Source of the DNA: Pyricularia pennisetigena
Lineage: Eukaryota > Ascomycota > Sordariomycetes > Magnaporthales > Pyriculariaceae
Reading direction: 5' to 3'
Assembly (NCBI RefSeq): GCF_004337985.1
Contig: NC_043744.1
Location: forward strand, 3,372,285-3,436,284
DNA: 64,000 nucleotides
This document shows positions 32,346-45,259 of the stretch, one piece after another (position 1 is the first letter of the stretch; the number at the start of each line of letters is the position of its first letter). The notes beneath the pieces were generated by a model. That model was given only the letters and a program-made list of their open reading frames with translations, was not told the DNA's origin and did no database searches. The position numbers were made by a program, and so were the translations under genes.

Positions 32346-35300
32346 CTACACCTACCTTGAGAGGTTCGCCGCTACTGGGGGTGTTGAGCAGGGCCGGTGG
32401 GATGTCGAATGCAGACTCAACAACTGAGTGAGTGGGGTCAGCACGTAAGCCATGCTCCCACGTCGTAGACGTACGCATAGTTAGAGTATCTCTAGTGGAG
32501 GTACGTAGCATACGAGGACTACAACTAGGTCGTATCCCGGTGGAGGTCAAGCGACAGTGTGCAATTCGGCGCCGAGTCAGAAAGGACGAGGACGGAGAGA
32601 GTTGGTGACCAAGCATGGCATGCCAGATCCAACAGCTAGCACGCTGTCTGCACGTCTCCTGTAGCTAAGATAAGGTGCCTTGGGTAGACAAGGGAAAGTA
32701 GGTGGCCACGCTTATTTTTAGACTGGAGCGGGATTGAGAGGCTGATCGAAAATGACTGTCTGTCTGCACGTTGCGGCTAGAGGCTAGGCTAGAAGAAGGG
32801 CGCCAAGGCGAGATCAAGGCGAAATGACTTGTAATTCGATCGAACCCTGGCAATAGAAACGGTGGGGGTACGAGCTAGGGATCTTGCCAATAGTAGGTAC
32901 GAAGAGACTACTGCATAGTACGTAGTAAGTACACCAGTGCCTAGGTTTGATGGCATGGAAGGGTGACTATTCAAGTGTTGATTACCTGCCTCCCTACTTA
33001 GTAATTAACTTTTTTTTTTATTTATTTTTTTTATTAAAAAAAAAATATGCAACAGCGGACTTCTTTAGCGAAAGGGAAATAAATGTGTGAGTATCAACTG
33101 GGCAGGCAATAAAATAAAGATGGAAAAGTCTGCAAAAGACGGTCTTGATTGCAAAACACATCAAAGGGAGAAGAGAAAAAGTAGGTAGTCAAGTCAGTTC
33201 AAAATGCAAAATGGTCAAGAAACAAACTTGAAAGGAAGGAAATCCATACCAAAACGCCAGTTTCCCTCCATTCCAATTGGCACGGAAGGAGCGCGAAAAG
33301 CAGAAAGATGGGGCCCAGGCACCAGGTGGGTCTTGGTGGGGGTTCCGACGGCAGTAAGCTGGTGGCCGGAGGGGCAAATGTTAAAGTGCCAACCACCCAA
33401 TTGGTTGCTGCACAAGAATGGATATGCCAAGGCTGAAATGGAGTCGAGGATCCAATAGCCTCACCGACGACGGCCAGGAGAGGCAGACCTGACTGACAAC
33501 CAGGTAAGGTACTCTGCATGTCACGGAGTACACTTATGGACAAGCTCAGGCGAGTCTTTTGCGAAGGGGCGCCCACTGGTAACATTCGGCAATACCTTCA
33601 TCATCACAAGATTTATTTTATGCCTTTTTTTTTTCTTCTCTTTTTGTTCTAGGCAACCCGGATGGGTAGCCAGGGTAAGGGTACCTACCTACGCAGTGCT
33701 TTGGGGTAGCACATTACTTTACCTTTCGGGTACCTACTTTGTTCTAGCTACTACCAGCGCTCGTCATTTGAACGCCATCGCCAGCGCAGGGTAGGCGCAG
33801 ATAGATCTGTCGTTACCATTTCCGAAAGGGTAACAGCGTAGATGTCTATAACGTTATCGCGACTTCCTCTTCGTGTGGCTTGCAAGACAAAAAGGGTTCA
33901 GGTGAAATCTGCCAGACGACTTAAGGACTTAAGGTTATGAGGGGAAAGTTTTGCTCATTCAACTTCCCTTCCAAAACCTCGCCCGCCACAAAAGATTGCT
34001 TTCTTATCCTAAAGTCAAAAGCAAGTATGCTTCTTCCAATATCGGAATTTCCCTTGTCTCCCCCCACATCTCGTGGAGAAATACGCATGCCAGGGGTGAA
34101 AGGTCTGGATTCACTGCACAATTGTTCTCAAATATTTAATTATTGATCGTTGGGGCTTATGTGGCTGCGAAAAACGGAAACCCCTGGGATGGAGTTGATG
34201 ATCACTTTTTGCTGGTCATCCCGGATCGCAGGTCAACACCCACCTAAGCCGTCCCACCAAGTAAAGCTGCATTCGAGGGTTGTACAAAGGAGGTACAGAG
34301 GTGAGGTTCTGTAGTATTCCTAAGCCACAGGTTGCAATCCAGTGAAATTTATTAGCAGCTGGTAGTTAAGCGGGGTGGAGTGGGGTTGAGCGTCGAGGCA
34401 CCACAACTTATATCCTGGACCTTAGCTGAAGATCCATGGCCTTAGACGCGCTTCGCCCACCCACACGAATCCCTGCTGTGCACTCATCACAACAGCCCTT
34501 CCAGCAACCATCATCCGGACTCGGCCAAGTCGGGCAGTCATAGATATCCGTTTGCGAACAAGTAAATTCTCGGCTCTCGGGGCTGAGGACCACTGCTGCT
34601 GATCTTAGGCCTCATGTGGGTACGAATGCGAATTGCGGATCGCAGCTGTCCCGATTAACACCGAGATGCCTAGAGTAAAGGTTCGCGTGGAGTTAGCTGG
34701 ATGGATCACTCGCTTATGTGCATCGGAGCTACAAGATCAGGGTAAAAGCCAAGCTCCATCAAGTTACCGTAGACATTGTAGATACCTGATTAGGTACGAT
34801 AGGTATCTTGGGCACGCAGCAGCGATCACAGGTGCACGCCTGATCTCCCTGAATGCTAGCTATGTCACACCAGCTGCAATGCTCCCATAAACTGAACATC
34901 TTTCATCTGCCGTGATCACTGTTCATATCGCCGGTGATAACTACTTCTGATACGGATTTAAATACTTAGCGAAATTCCCGGCCTATGTTGATAAAGTCAG
35001 ATAGGATGCCCAATGTAGATAGCCAACCATATATGCATGGTAAGACGAGGTCGGACGAATACTTGTTCCACCCTCCACTACCAGTACGCGCCGCATTTTG
35101 GGAGACCGAATGGGCGCTAGTAAAGTAAATTGCTGCGAATTAGAAGAATCGAGAAACACCTCCGAAGGTTCAATGTCTCAGCTGACGCGAAAAGACCAGG
35201 GCGGCAGTCACTGGCTCCAGTTATGGTCCTTGAATATCGTATTTGACTACCTTGATTGAACTTTGCCACTTGCTTCGCCTCTATTCTCCTCCGCAATCTT

Positions 35301-36045
35301 CCCAAAAAAGAGAGAGAGAGAGAAAAAAAAAGTGATACGAGTTACGTCCTAGTGTATAATATGTGCTGATGTTGTCGTCTAGACCCGGACCCAGGCAGAC
35401 AAACAAGCCGTCACCGGGGTATTTTTACCCGACTGTCATCCGAAATGTCCGATCAATTATTGATAAATCGTTAGCTAATTCGGGCCATTTATCGATTGCC
35501 GCGCTCAAATGTCCTTGGGGTTGGCAACGCAGATAAAGAAAACGCGTCATGCAATTTTGACACTCAAACGGTTCGGATATGTGGGAAAGGGGGGGTTAGA
35601 GTTCTCATCGGGTGTGTCCCCACGTTTGCAGATGCTGATGATGTACAGAAATCAAAAGTTCAAAAACAGACCAGCATTTGATCCTTAAATCCCTTTTGCT
35701 CATTTCCCACTCGTCACTCCGTAAGTTGTCCAGATTGGGATGGTAGGGGTTTGCGTCGCAAACCAATCGCTTGCTGAATTGGCAGCATAGGACTTTTTTT
35801 TTTTTTTTTTTTCTGCCTCCCGATGCCCACTTCGTCCAGAACCAGAATAGACTGACCAGTTCGACTCCACTAAGGAACGGGCCGCTAATAACCATACTTG
35901 GTATTTTGTAGTTAGTGTTGATCATCACCAAAACGACCAAAAAAAAGGATCACGTCTTGACGTGCACTCGTTGATAGTAGACTAAGTTGTAAACATTTTA
36001 TACCTTCTGACGATTTGGGATGGACTTGGATATTGCAGATTACTG

Positions 36046-36076
<31 letters not shown>
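36046..36076 (+). repeat. A31 homopolymer
   Basis: Uninterrupted A run inside the gene-poor interval; no flanking direct repeat is seen. Confidence 0.95.
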
Positions 36077-36078
<2 letters not shown>

Positions 36079-38705
36079 TGGTTTCGCTCATTCGGCCACA
36101 AACTGCCGGGCGACGCTGGGAATGACCAGCTGAACACGACAGACAGCTGCTGGGAGCAATGACCAATCATCTCGACATGACATCAACATCCCATCCAGCT
36201 CTGCTCGGCTCAGCTTCAATCCGAGAGGTCCATGTTGGGCGTCGTCACCTACGGTGAATCTTCAAGACATTTTGAAGACGAACAAGTCTGAGCACAGACG
36301 GTGGTGCTTTTTTTTTTTTTTTCCTGAACAAGTTTGTCCCTTGAAAAATTGGCACCGTGTAGCTTGTACCCCACACGCCAAGGCGCGGACGGTTCTCGAT
36401 GCAACTCAATACCAGGTCAAGGAGAGGGTTACGATACTACGTGGTTAACCAAAAAAGAAAAAGAAACAGCATTTACACATGGAAACGCTGCATGCGCCCT
36501 TTTTTTCCCACTCTTTTCTTTCCCACCCTTTATTTCCAACCCTTGTCCTATAATCTCCAGTCTTATCAGGTACCATTCGGTTGTTGTTGCTCTTCTTTGG
36601 GGTTTTCTTTTGTAAAAAAAAACCTTACTTTGTGTGGTTGCCATTTCGATAAATTCGTTCGCATCTGGCCTATTTTCGTCACGACAAATTGCAGGACTGC
36701 GCCATTACTGTGGTATCATACAATTAATGGCATGGCAGGAATAACAGGAAGCCCACAATGTTACAACCCGCTCCGGTAGTCGAATTTTTGCCACATGTCC
36801 TCCTTGCACGTACTTGCACAGCGAATTTCTGCCCACCCAGTCAGTTCAGTTAGCCCGGATCCTGCGGGCGATGTCACCCAAAAAGTAAACGCGAGTGATG
36901 TGGCTGCCTGCTTGCGTGCAACAGTTAGGGACGCTAATTATTTGAAATGTTGCACTGATGTGCTATGGTTGATCTTTATTTGACGTCGATCGCACCCTGG
37001 ACAGATAGTTTCGCGCCCGAGAATGGCGTGCCCAAGATGCGACTGTCCATTCCCCGATCCCCCAGTTCGTCCCAAAAAGCCTGAAGGAAATAAGAAGAAA
37101 AGGAAAAAGAAAGGATAAAAAAGAAAACCCCCCCTTGACAAGCAAAAGAGCCTCCTTTAGTGACAGGGACCCAGGGGGAGTAGCGGTCTGAGATCCTCGA
37201 TCTTAGCCCCCACGAACCCTGCCAACTTACAGTATGTACGGTACGGTACGTCGGTAGTGAATACAACCACAAAGGTTTGTCGACAACCGTTCACTGTAAA
37301 GTTCCCTCGCCACCCCCGTCACAATTTTGGCATGGGCGCAGTTCCCCCCTCCAAAGGATCATTAAAATGATCACAATTGGGTTACGATCAGGCCACAAGA
37401 AAAGTCTGTGCCACCCCCTCTGCGGTAGGATGACCCGAATGGTGTGGCTCCTCCAGCCACTGGTGGCTACCTACTCATCATATATTCCAAGAAAGAGGAA
37501 AGCATGCAATATACAGGACCCTTTGACATCCCTCCAGTAAATGTGACGGATGAATGACAAAGCACCGATGACCCAATCCGCCGACTGCACGAGACCTCTG
37601 TTCCTACCAGGCTTACCTCCACCCCATATCATGACCCGCTAAGTAGTACAACGTAACCCCCTTTATCAAGCATCAATAATCGCGTCTTCTTGCCTTTCCC
37701 CTTTGACTTGATGTCTTTTCGTCCCTTTGTTTTATCATATTTTTTTTTCCCCTTCCCACTGTTGTGCTCTTGGCAATTGAAAACGCCCCATATACCGGCC
37801 GCGTGGGCCGCCCAAATGATGATTGCAACTGCGGCTTTTATACATGCTGGTACGTTATACGGGAATAGTAAAAAGGAGGCAAAAAAAAAAAAGTCTTGGT
37901 TTACTGTATAGCAGCGGGTCATTATAGACCATCCCCATGGAGGGAGGATTATTGCTTCACTGTCGAAATCTCCGACTTTTTCGGACTGTCCAATCGGACC
38001 GCCTCGCGGCAGCCAAGATGCGCCGGGACGCGTAGCTTTTTTTTTTTTCTTTGTTTCCTTTTTTTTCTCCGTCGGCCCTTTGGCGGATTGTTATGTGTCT
38101 CTTTCTCCGATTCCGCAATTTTTTTTGCGGAGAGCAACAATAGCTTGGTAAATCGAGATGTGGAATCCCATCAAAATGTGATATGTTTCCCCCGAAAAAA
38201 TGGGGTTAAGAAAAATGTCATTTCGCGTGAGAATACGAGAAGAAAACAAACCAAAACAAGAGGAAGAAAGACAGTCTGCCCACTTACACTCCTTTCAGGC
38301 ACCCAACAGACGTGCACCACGAGTGGGATGGACATGATATGCTGTGTGCTAGTGCAAAGTTCGACAAGCTTTCGAAATGATCAAAACTATAATAGAAATC
38401 GGTCCTTTCAATATGAAGAGAAAGCATCAATAGAACAAGCATCAATTAATTACTTTTGTCTTCTCTTTTTTTTTTTGCTTGTTTTCTTCTGTCTTAGCGC
38501 ATGCCACGTCGTCCAGACTAGTTCTAGTTCTGAGGGCGCTGCCAATTTCATGATCTCCGATGCCGATGGTCTATCAGGGCACTTTTTGTTTGGACCACTC
38601 GACCCCGTTGCTAAAGTTCAAGGTTTACGCTAAACGGGACACGCGCACGCCAGAGTCGTGCAGTCATGTAACGCCGTTGAAGAAGAAACGTCACCGAAAA
38701 AAAAA

Positions 38706-38725
38706 TAAATAAATAAATAAATAAA
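38706..38725 (+). repeat. (TAAA)5 microsatellite
   Basis: Five perfect TAAA units preceded by an A run, in non-coding sequence. Confidence 0.9.
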
Positions 38726-39618
38726 TAGAGGCCAACTGGACTTCCTATTTTAGGGTTTGGTCCTCCAAGGGGACCTGCATCAAGCCGATTGCCGTCAGGG
38801 TGGGACAGTGGACTTTTTTTCGTTTATTTTTTTTTTTCTTTCTTTCAGGGGGCGTGCGTCTTGTCCTGCAGGCATAGACGAAAGCGGCAGGGTATAGAGG
38901 GGCATACTGGACTACGGGGCGCAATAAAATAGGAAAAGAAAAAAATAATAAACAAGAGGCAAGAAAAGATAGGGTGCTTATTGATTGGCGAAACAGCCAT
39001 AAAAACTGATAAGAGGAAATCTTTGGGGTTGCAGTTGCGACACTCAGGATGTAATCGACTTTGTCCAGAAGCGTGTTGCGTCGGAAGGCGTGACAACCAC
39101 TGATTATGGAATCCAGTTCTGTCAGGCAAAGAATTTTTGTAGCGCGCGTTATAAAATTGGAGCTCGTGACTGTAGTAACTTGGTCATTGATAGACTTGCA
39201 GAAAGTTGGGTCAGAGACAATAACAGAGAGCAAGGTTAGCTAAGAGCGCTAGGAAATGGTATAGCATAGAGCATTGGTGAGACAAGGGGGAAAGAAAAAA
39301 AAAAAGTCTAACGATGCAAGTGAGGAAGCTCCTTAGACCAAGCACTCATGGTGCTTCGTTCGTAGCGTATGTAGCGTGAAAAACTACTTGATGTTCAATG
39401 GGGATCTTAAGAGACGTGGCTTAAGATCTGCCTATGAAATGTGCGCTCCGCCCTTAGATCGATTTAGCTTGACATTAGCACACCGGCTACGTAGCTTTCC
39501 GACAGCGCAGTTGACATTTTGTATCGTCATCACGCAGAGCAGTAGAGACAATTTACACCCCTCTGTCACCTATTCCTTGTTAATCGACAGGGCTGCACTG
39601 GTGTTTGTCTTGAAGTCC

Positions 39619-39645
39619 TTTTTTTTTTTTTTTTTTTTTTTTTTT
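39619..39645 (+). repeat. T27 homopolymer
   Basis: Uninterrupted T run about 500 bases downstream of the ATPase 3' end. Confidence 0.95.
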
Positions 39646-40166
39646 GGGAAGAACTAGAACCTGGGAATGCGTACGGCTTTCCTGCCGCAAGGCAACCTGC
39701 ATGGCGCAAAGACTATGCCCATCTTGTAAATGCCGGATACCAGTGGCCTTGTTATGGAAGTACCTGCAGTACATATATCCTTGAGAGTCTGCGGCTCTGG
39801 TTGTTATGCTTGTTGTACGAACGATCCGGTGAGTCGGACAGCCTGTGGGGTAATGCGAGATCTGTGAGAAATCATGACGATAGCATATCATTGATCCAGA
39901 TCGGTAGCTTTGCCAAGATAATGTGACCATCAGGTCGGGCAAAAGGGTCCGCATTATAAACAAAAATATAGGTCACAGCCGATGGTACCATCATTGGCTG
40001 GAAATTGGGAATGAGCATCACGAGATCAATCTGTCTAGGTCTATCGAGGTACAAGCCATTAACTCCAAGATATACAAGGGTGGTGGTACATGAGACACAT
40101 GGTTGGACAAAAAAAGACAGACAAAGGAAAGTGGTAGCCAAGATATGCATGGCTGAACTACTAGAG

Positions 40167-42362
40167 TCATGAAGGTGCTGCATCATCTGGGTCAGACGGA
40201 GATCCATCCGGCTCGATTCCCTTCAGCTCGACAACCGTCATCCCCCGGTTCTGGGTTATCTCGTACTTGCCACCAAGGAAGAGGTCCTTGGCTTGCAATT
40301 CCCTTGTGCGGCCCAAGCTCTCAATGTCGGCGATACGTTTGTTTGTCGCCTCGAGGTGTTCGCGGAATCCGGGCTGGGAGCAAATCTCCTTGAAGGCAAT
40401 GTGCATGGGAACCGAAGAGGCACGAACGTCGGCGGAACTCGTAATGGCGAAGAGGTTCCGTCGGTCAAAGTCGCGGACGAAGTCGGCTCGCGTCATGATC
40501 TGCTGGGCCTCGTGAACCGGAAATGAAGGCAGCACATGGCCTTTGACAGGATCGTAGGTATGTTCCATCTCCGTCTCTTTATCCACAAGAGCTAGGGCGA
40601 GGACCATGGCAGCAGCCTGTCGTCACAGTTTTTCTTGTTTTAGTTTCCGTTCTTTTCAGGTCAAGGCTGTCCATAGTCTTTCACTTACCGCCCATTTCTG
40701 CTGGTCCATCACGTCGTCATCCATGGTCGAGCCAAGAATCCAGCACTGGTTGAGGAACCACGTCTTCTCAATCTGAATGAGTTTGCGACAGGTTTCCAAC
40801 ATGTCCTTGCTTTTGGCCACGCGATGGAGGAAGGACAATCGGCCGCCAACTTGTCCATAGATGCTATCGGCAGTCGCATCATCGATTTCCTGCGCATGGT
40901 ACCTGTGGATGTTTCCCTGTCAGCGGTCATGTCTGTAAAGGCTGTTTGTGGTATCATAGGCAGCCAAGTCATGGCTTGCTTACCTTCGCCGATATTTCTT
41001 CAGAGCGTCTGTAGCCTGCATCTTGGGCAGATCCTGAACGGCGAGAACCTCCATTCGTGTAGCGAGCTGCTTGAAGCGCTCGTAAACCCAGTAATCATCC
41101 GAATTGAAGACCATTGTGACCAAGTTGGCCGCTGCCCACTGTTCTGCCCGTTGCTGCAAGAGTTCCAACAAGTCTTTTCCATCCTCGTCGTCACGGAGTA
41201 GATGCATCTGGTTGATGATGAGCACAAGAGGCCGGCCGGGCTTCGTCTTTCGGCGCTTCATGGCAACCTTTTCGAGCTTGTTGAGAGCACGCTCAATGTC
41301 AAGCAATGCCGTGGTATCCCTTGGTCCTCGCTCGTTGAAGTATCCGCCAATGTAATCCTCGTGGTACTCGTAGTCGAGTGCCTTGCCGAGGCGTATGCGG
41401 AACAACTCGAGATCCGCGTGGCAGTCAAGCATGGCGATGCCTTCTCCATCAATCTTTCGCATCGCCTCGAGAAGCATGCTCGTCTTCCCGGTGCCTTTCT
41501 CCCCAATAAGGAGATGATAGTGTCCACTAATGCGACCTGCCACAATGGCATCGACCTTGTCTTGCTCCGGTCGAGCCACCCAGTGATGAGAGCCAACCTC
41601 GCTACCGTCGGGGTGGTGACCGTGGATGAGCGGGTAAGGCATCCCTTTGCCCAACGCAGCAAGCTCCAAGACTGGGTCGCCGGGTTCAAAGGCATTGGCC
41701 ATCTTCTTGAGAACAATGGCCTTGTATGTCTTGTGGTAGGCATATCCGGCAATGGCGAAGCCGACGGCCAGCACCACTATGGATGCGAAGGAGGTGGCCG
41801 CTGCCTCTGCCATTCGATGGGCGAGATGAAGAGGTGGCGGGGCATCTTTGGCGCTGTTTGGCGCGTCCGGTTGCGAAGAGTAGTATCTCTGAGAAATGAA
41901 TATTCTGTGAGGTTGGAGTCCTGATGCAAATGACCAGCGATTGTGCCCGAGTCGTACTCTTCTTGCGCTAGACAAGCTGCCAGGGGAGCGACTTATCTCG
42001 CCCGCACAATCGAAGACAGCATGGCTGACGCGCTCGGCATTCGGCACATCCGCCCAAGCCAAGGTAAACGATCGTGCAGGCGACCCACACGCGGCAGCCG
42101 AAAGCTCTCCATCCTTCAATTCGCGATGTGCCTGTCGCTCGAGAACTTGCAAAGGTTTTGGCCAAAGAGAGGAGGGCTGGAAATGGCGTTTGTCGGATGC
42201 ACTGCACCGAGCGCCACCTCTCCGACGCGTTGTTTTGGGCCCTCGTCGCAAAGCAGAAGCCTTTCCATCTGCACCAGTAAGCAGCGTCACAAGTAAAGAT
42301 GGGTCCCCGCGCAGCACCAGGCTTCGGGGGCGTTGGCATCTTGGGAGCCCTCTTCGCAACAT
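40167..42362 (-). CDS. Mitochondrial-type AAA+/P-loop ATPase, membrane anchored
   Basis: Exons are 42362-40984, 40902-40689 and 40616-40167 (680 aa). The N-terminus is rich in Arg, Leu and Ser without acids (MLRRGLPRCQRPRSLVLRG), as in a mitochondrial presequence, and RYYSSQPD resembles a processing region. One hydrophobic segment (FASIVVLAVGFAIAGYAY, about 190-210) would anchor it. Walker A is GEKGTGKT (residues 287-294). A hydrophobic strand followed by LVLIINQMHLL takes the Walker B position, with NQ instead of the usual DE. An ATPase fold with PF01637-like features follows, and the C-terminal exons (EHTYDPVKGHVLPSFPVHE, then ITQNRGMTVVELKGIEPDG) look like a winged-helix tail. A specific function is not known. 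The start could lie further downstream, but the Arg-rich leader argues for 42362. Confidence 0.82.
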
Positions 42363-43796
42363 GTCGCAGCTCTGCAGCCTTGCCGGCGCACGACACTCAC
42401 TCTATTGCCAACGCGTTGCGTCACTGTCCAATTGCCTGCATGGTAATGCCAGCATGTCACAAAAACAGCACAGCACAGTCTGGATGGATGTGGGGCGGGC
42501 TGTCTGTCACGTGATATGTGACTTTGCGGGCTAAGGTTTGGAATTAATTTAATGAATTAGACTAATTAAACTCTCGACAACCATGCATTCAGGAAGCAGT
42601 GCTTGTGCATATATGTCTTGAAGAGTCATACTTGAGTAAACACGGCGAGGGAAAAATATGAAAAAAAGAATAATAAAGCAACACACATAAAGAATAATGA
42701 GAGATTGGATAATGGGAACAAATATCTTGTCACTGTGATTCTTACCGGCATAGGTTATTAGCGAAGAGAGGCATTACGATTATTTCCTCGTCATCGACTA
42801 TTTATTCGAGTTTGATACCTATAGAATTGTTATTGGCAGAAGTTTGCATGCATGAACGGTGGTTCAAAATGCAGACTGGTACCTACCTAGACATTGGTGA
42901 GCATTTCGGTAGCTGGTCAAGGTGGGCAGGCAGGCTGGCCCCTCAATAGTCAATACCAAGGTCGGAAGGTACCAAGCATTGAGCAGATCCAGACTGGCAC
43001 CTTGATAAACTAGACTAAATTGCAGTTTTTGTAGAGGTAGGTATGCTGGAGTAGCCAGGGTTTTGGAGGGTGCCCGGTCAAGTCAGCTAGCCTATGTTGA
43101 ACTAGATACTGATGATTTCCAAGTTAGAGTGTGCAGCACTGCAGGTATGCAGGTAGGTAGGTCAACCAAAGTGGCAAAGTCCCAACTGCAGTTTTTTTTT
43201 GTTTTTAAAGCAAGCTGCAGTATTATAGAAGTATGCTCCCTCAAGTGCATGAGGGCATGATGCACGTAGAATATAACAATCTGGTTGAGAGAAAAGAACG
43301 ACAAGGTAAACCTATATAACAAGAGCGAGTTCCTCTCTGTAATTTCTCCTTCTGTTGAGCGCTTTGTTTATAAAGATACATCAAGATCTAAAAGCCAGTA
43401 GCTCGACAGCTATCATCCATCATCCCTAAAAGTTATCAAAACTCTCTTACCAACATCAAGACTGCCCACCCACCCTAGTATACGACAATCTCACAAGATA
43501 TCAGCCAAGAAAGAGTGACCCGACAAGCAGATCGTACCTGTGAAATCAGCACACACTCCTTCAAACATCTTCCACTTTACACAGCTCTAAAGTTTTCGGC
43601 CAATCAAGCTCCGAGCTTCAGATTCTCCGAGACCAACAAAGTATGTTAATTTTCCTTATTCACCATCTACATCTCGATCTCGCTTGATGAACAGAAAAAA
43701 TCCCGGCTCAGCTAGTTCAGTACACAAACCCATAGCAATGGCATTCCACTAACCAATACCAGCCCAGATACCAGCATCGCCAACACATCAGCAGCC
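42363..43796. other. Intergenic region
   Basis: Divergent upstream region of the ATPase and of the small proline-rich gene. Contains TACCTACC and GGTAGGTAGG words (42880-42890, 43030-43160), a TATATAA element at 43313-43319, and a possible 5' UTR intron ending near 43695 (GATGAACAG). Confidence 0.5.
43313..43319 (+). promoter_or_regulatory. Possible TATA box for the proline-rich gene
   Basis: TATATAA about 480 bases upstream of the ATG at 43797. The interval contains CA/CT-rich sequence typical of fungal transcription starts and a possible 5' UTR intron, so a long leader is plausible. Confidence 0.35.
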
Positions 43797-44144
43797 ATGT
43801 ATACCAGCACTAGGGACGGCCAGAACGGGCAGCACGCCCCCAGCCACTTCGGCAAGCCCACCACCATCAGCGTAATCCTCAACAGCCTGACTTGTGGCAT
43901 AATACCCAAGGATTACAAGCTGCCGCCCCCTCCGCCCGTGCCCAAGGGTCCTGCTCGGCCCAGTCCACCTCCGGAGCACCTTCGCCCGGGCCCGCGCAGG
44001 ACTATTTACCCTGACTTACCGCTGAGGGAAAAGGAGCAGCACCAAATCCCCAAGAGAATGCGCCAGCAGCCTCAGACCAGCCACCGCCGCCCTCCAATCC
44101 CGACAATATTCCTTACTCCCCCACCTGAGGATGGATGGATTTGA
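43797..44144 (+). CDS. Small proline-rich protein, hypothetical
   Basis: A single frame of 115 aa starting MYTSTRDGQNGQHAP. It has a PPPPPVPKGP segment, further Pro/Arg-rich stretches and no signal peptide or membrane span. Support comes from context rather than homology: a TATA-like element, CT-rich leader and possible 5' UTR intron upstream, and AT-rich 3' flank downstream. Proline-rich segments of this kind bind SH3, WW or profilin partners in other proteins, but nothing specific can be claimed. It could be a chance ORF in a non-coding transcript. Confidence 0.45.
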   Translation: MYTSTRDGQNGQHAPSHFGKPTTISVILNSLTCGIIPKDYKLPPPPPVPKGPARPSPPPEHLRPGPRRTIYPDLPLREKEQHQIPKRMRQQPQTSHRRPPIPTIFLTPPPEDGWI

Positions 44145-45259
44145 AAAACTGGGGAGAAGTGAGCTGGAGTTATCGGTTTTGTTTTCTTAGGATTGTTGGA
44201 GTTTGTGCTTTTTTATTTGACTTGGAATTTCGGGTTTTTGGATCTTTGGGCTTTTGGACAGGCTTTTGGATCTAAGCTACAACCGGCTTTGTTGGGTGTT
44301 TTTACATGCGAATTCTAAAATATTGTTTTAACTAAAGGTCATATAACATCTGTGACATGCTGATTGCTGACTATAAAGTGCGCAGAATATCCGCGTAATA
44401 CTCTACTAATCTACTCTGAGTATAAACGCAAGCTCAAGCATTACCTGCCTCCCATTCAATATCTAAGCTGAATTGTTCAAGGCGTAAAGAGAAGTGGTAC
44501 GTAGGCAGAACTGGATGTCAAACAGTAGTGGAATTTTGGCCAAAGTAAGTGCAGGAGTAGTTACAAAAGTGAACAAATACGTAAATAAACTGTCAAGCAT
44601 TTAGGTAGATAGATATATACAAGATGCTTGCCTGCACATTTGCCGTTGTTTTGCGACATGGCTTTGGTGTATATGGCTGTACAACTTCCCGACTGACGAG
44701 AGCAAAAGCTTGAAACAAGATTCTATTGGCAAGCCTTGATTCTTTCAAGAATACAAATTACTCCCCGCTTGTGTACTATGCAGTCAACTTGGCGATTTCA
44801 GTAGGCGGATTTGAAACTTTGTACCTTTGGCTCGTTTGACGATTGGTCCTCGTGTGAGTCAAGTAGACCAATCAGGAAAATACTTGATGACTTCCTGGTA
44901 TGTTTGGTGAATAATAATGCGGCATGCTTATTCAGGTATGAGGGAGGTCCCTTGGTCGGAGACTTTGCCGATGGCGATCGGCTGAGTCTCGGCAGCGCTA
45001 CCAGATCCGATGATCAAGTGCGGAGAAGACCCATATAGTGACAGCAGCACTGGCTGTTGGAAGTGGCCATGTCTGAGGGGCATCATAAGCCTAGATCCGA
45101 GATCGCTCTCTGCCAGCTCCTTGAAAAGGCATGAAAGTAACTAAACATAACTATGAGTTATAGATCTGGACAATTAAAAAATCACAATTACACTGACCAA
45201 GGAAGGGGGCGCACCAGAACAGGACGTTCATCAAAAGAGATATACAGATTCCTACCAAC
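44145..45259. other. Intergenic region
   Basis: AT-rich 3' flank of the proline-rich gene and promoter of the dehydrogenase gene. No supported gene; a 75-codon frame at 44811-45038 has no recognisable feature. Confidence 0.45.

Larger units (their letters stand above)
32120..40166. other. Eight-kb gene-poor interval
   Basis: No convincing gene was found on either strand. Open frames are short, overlap each other and lack domains. The interval holds many homopolymers: T27 at 32319-32345, T19 at 35794-35812, A31 at 36046-36076, T15 at 36308-36322 and T27 at 39619-39645. It also has TACCTACC-type words around 33680-33740. The first part (to about 33000) is the upstream region of the regulator ending at 29573. 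A small Cys-rich frame at 34408-34593 (-) is noted separately. No transposon proteins or terminal repeats are recognised. Confidence 0.5.

Noticed and set aside
39872..40207. Possible small secreted protein (signal-peptide-like MHILATTFLCLSFFVQPC)
   Set aside because: The internal ATG lies 17 bases after the ATPase stop on the same strand, leaving no room for a promoter; more likely ATPase 3' UTR.
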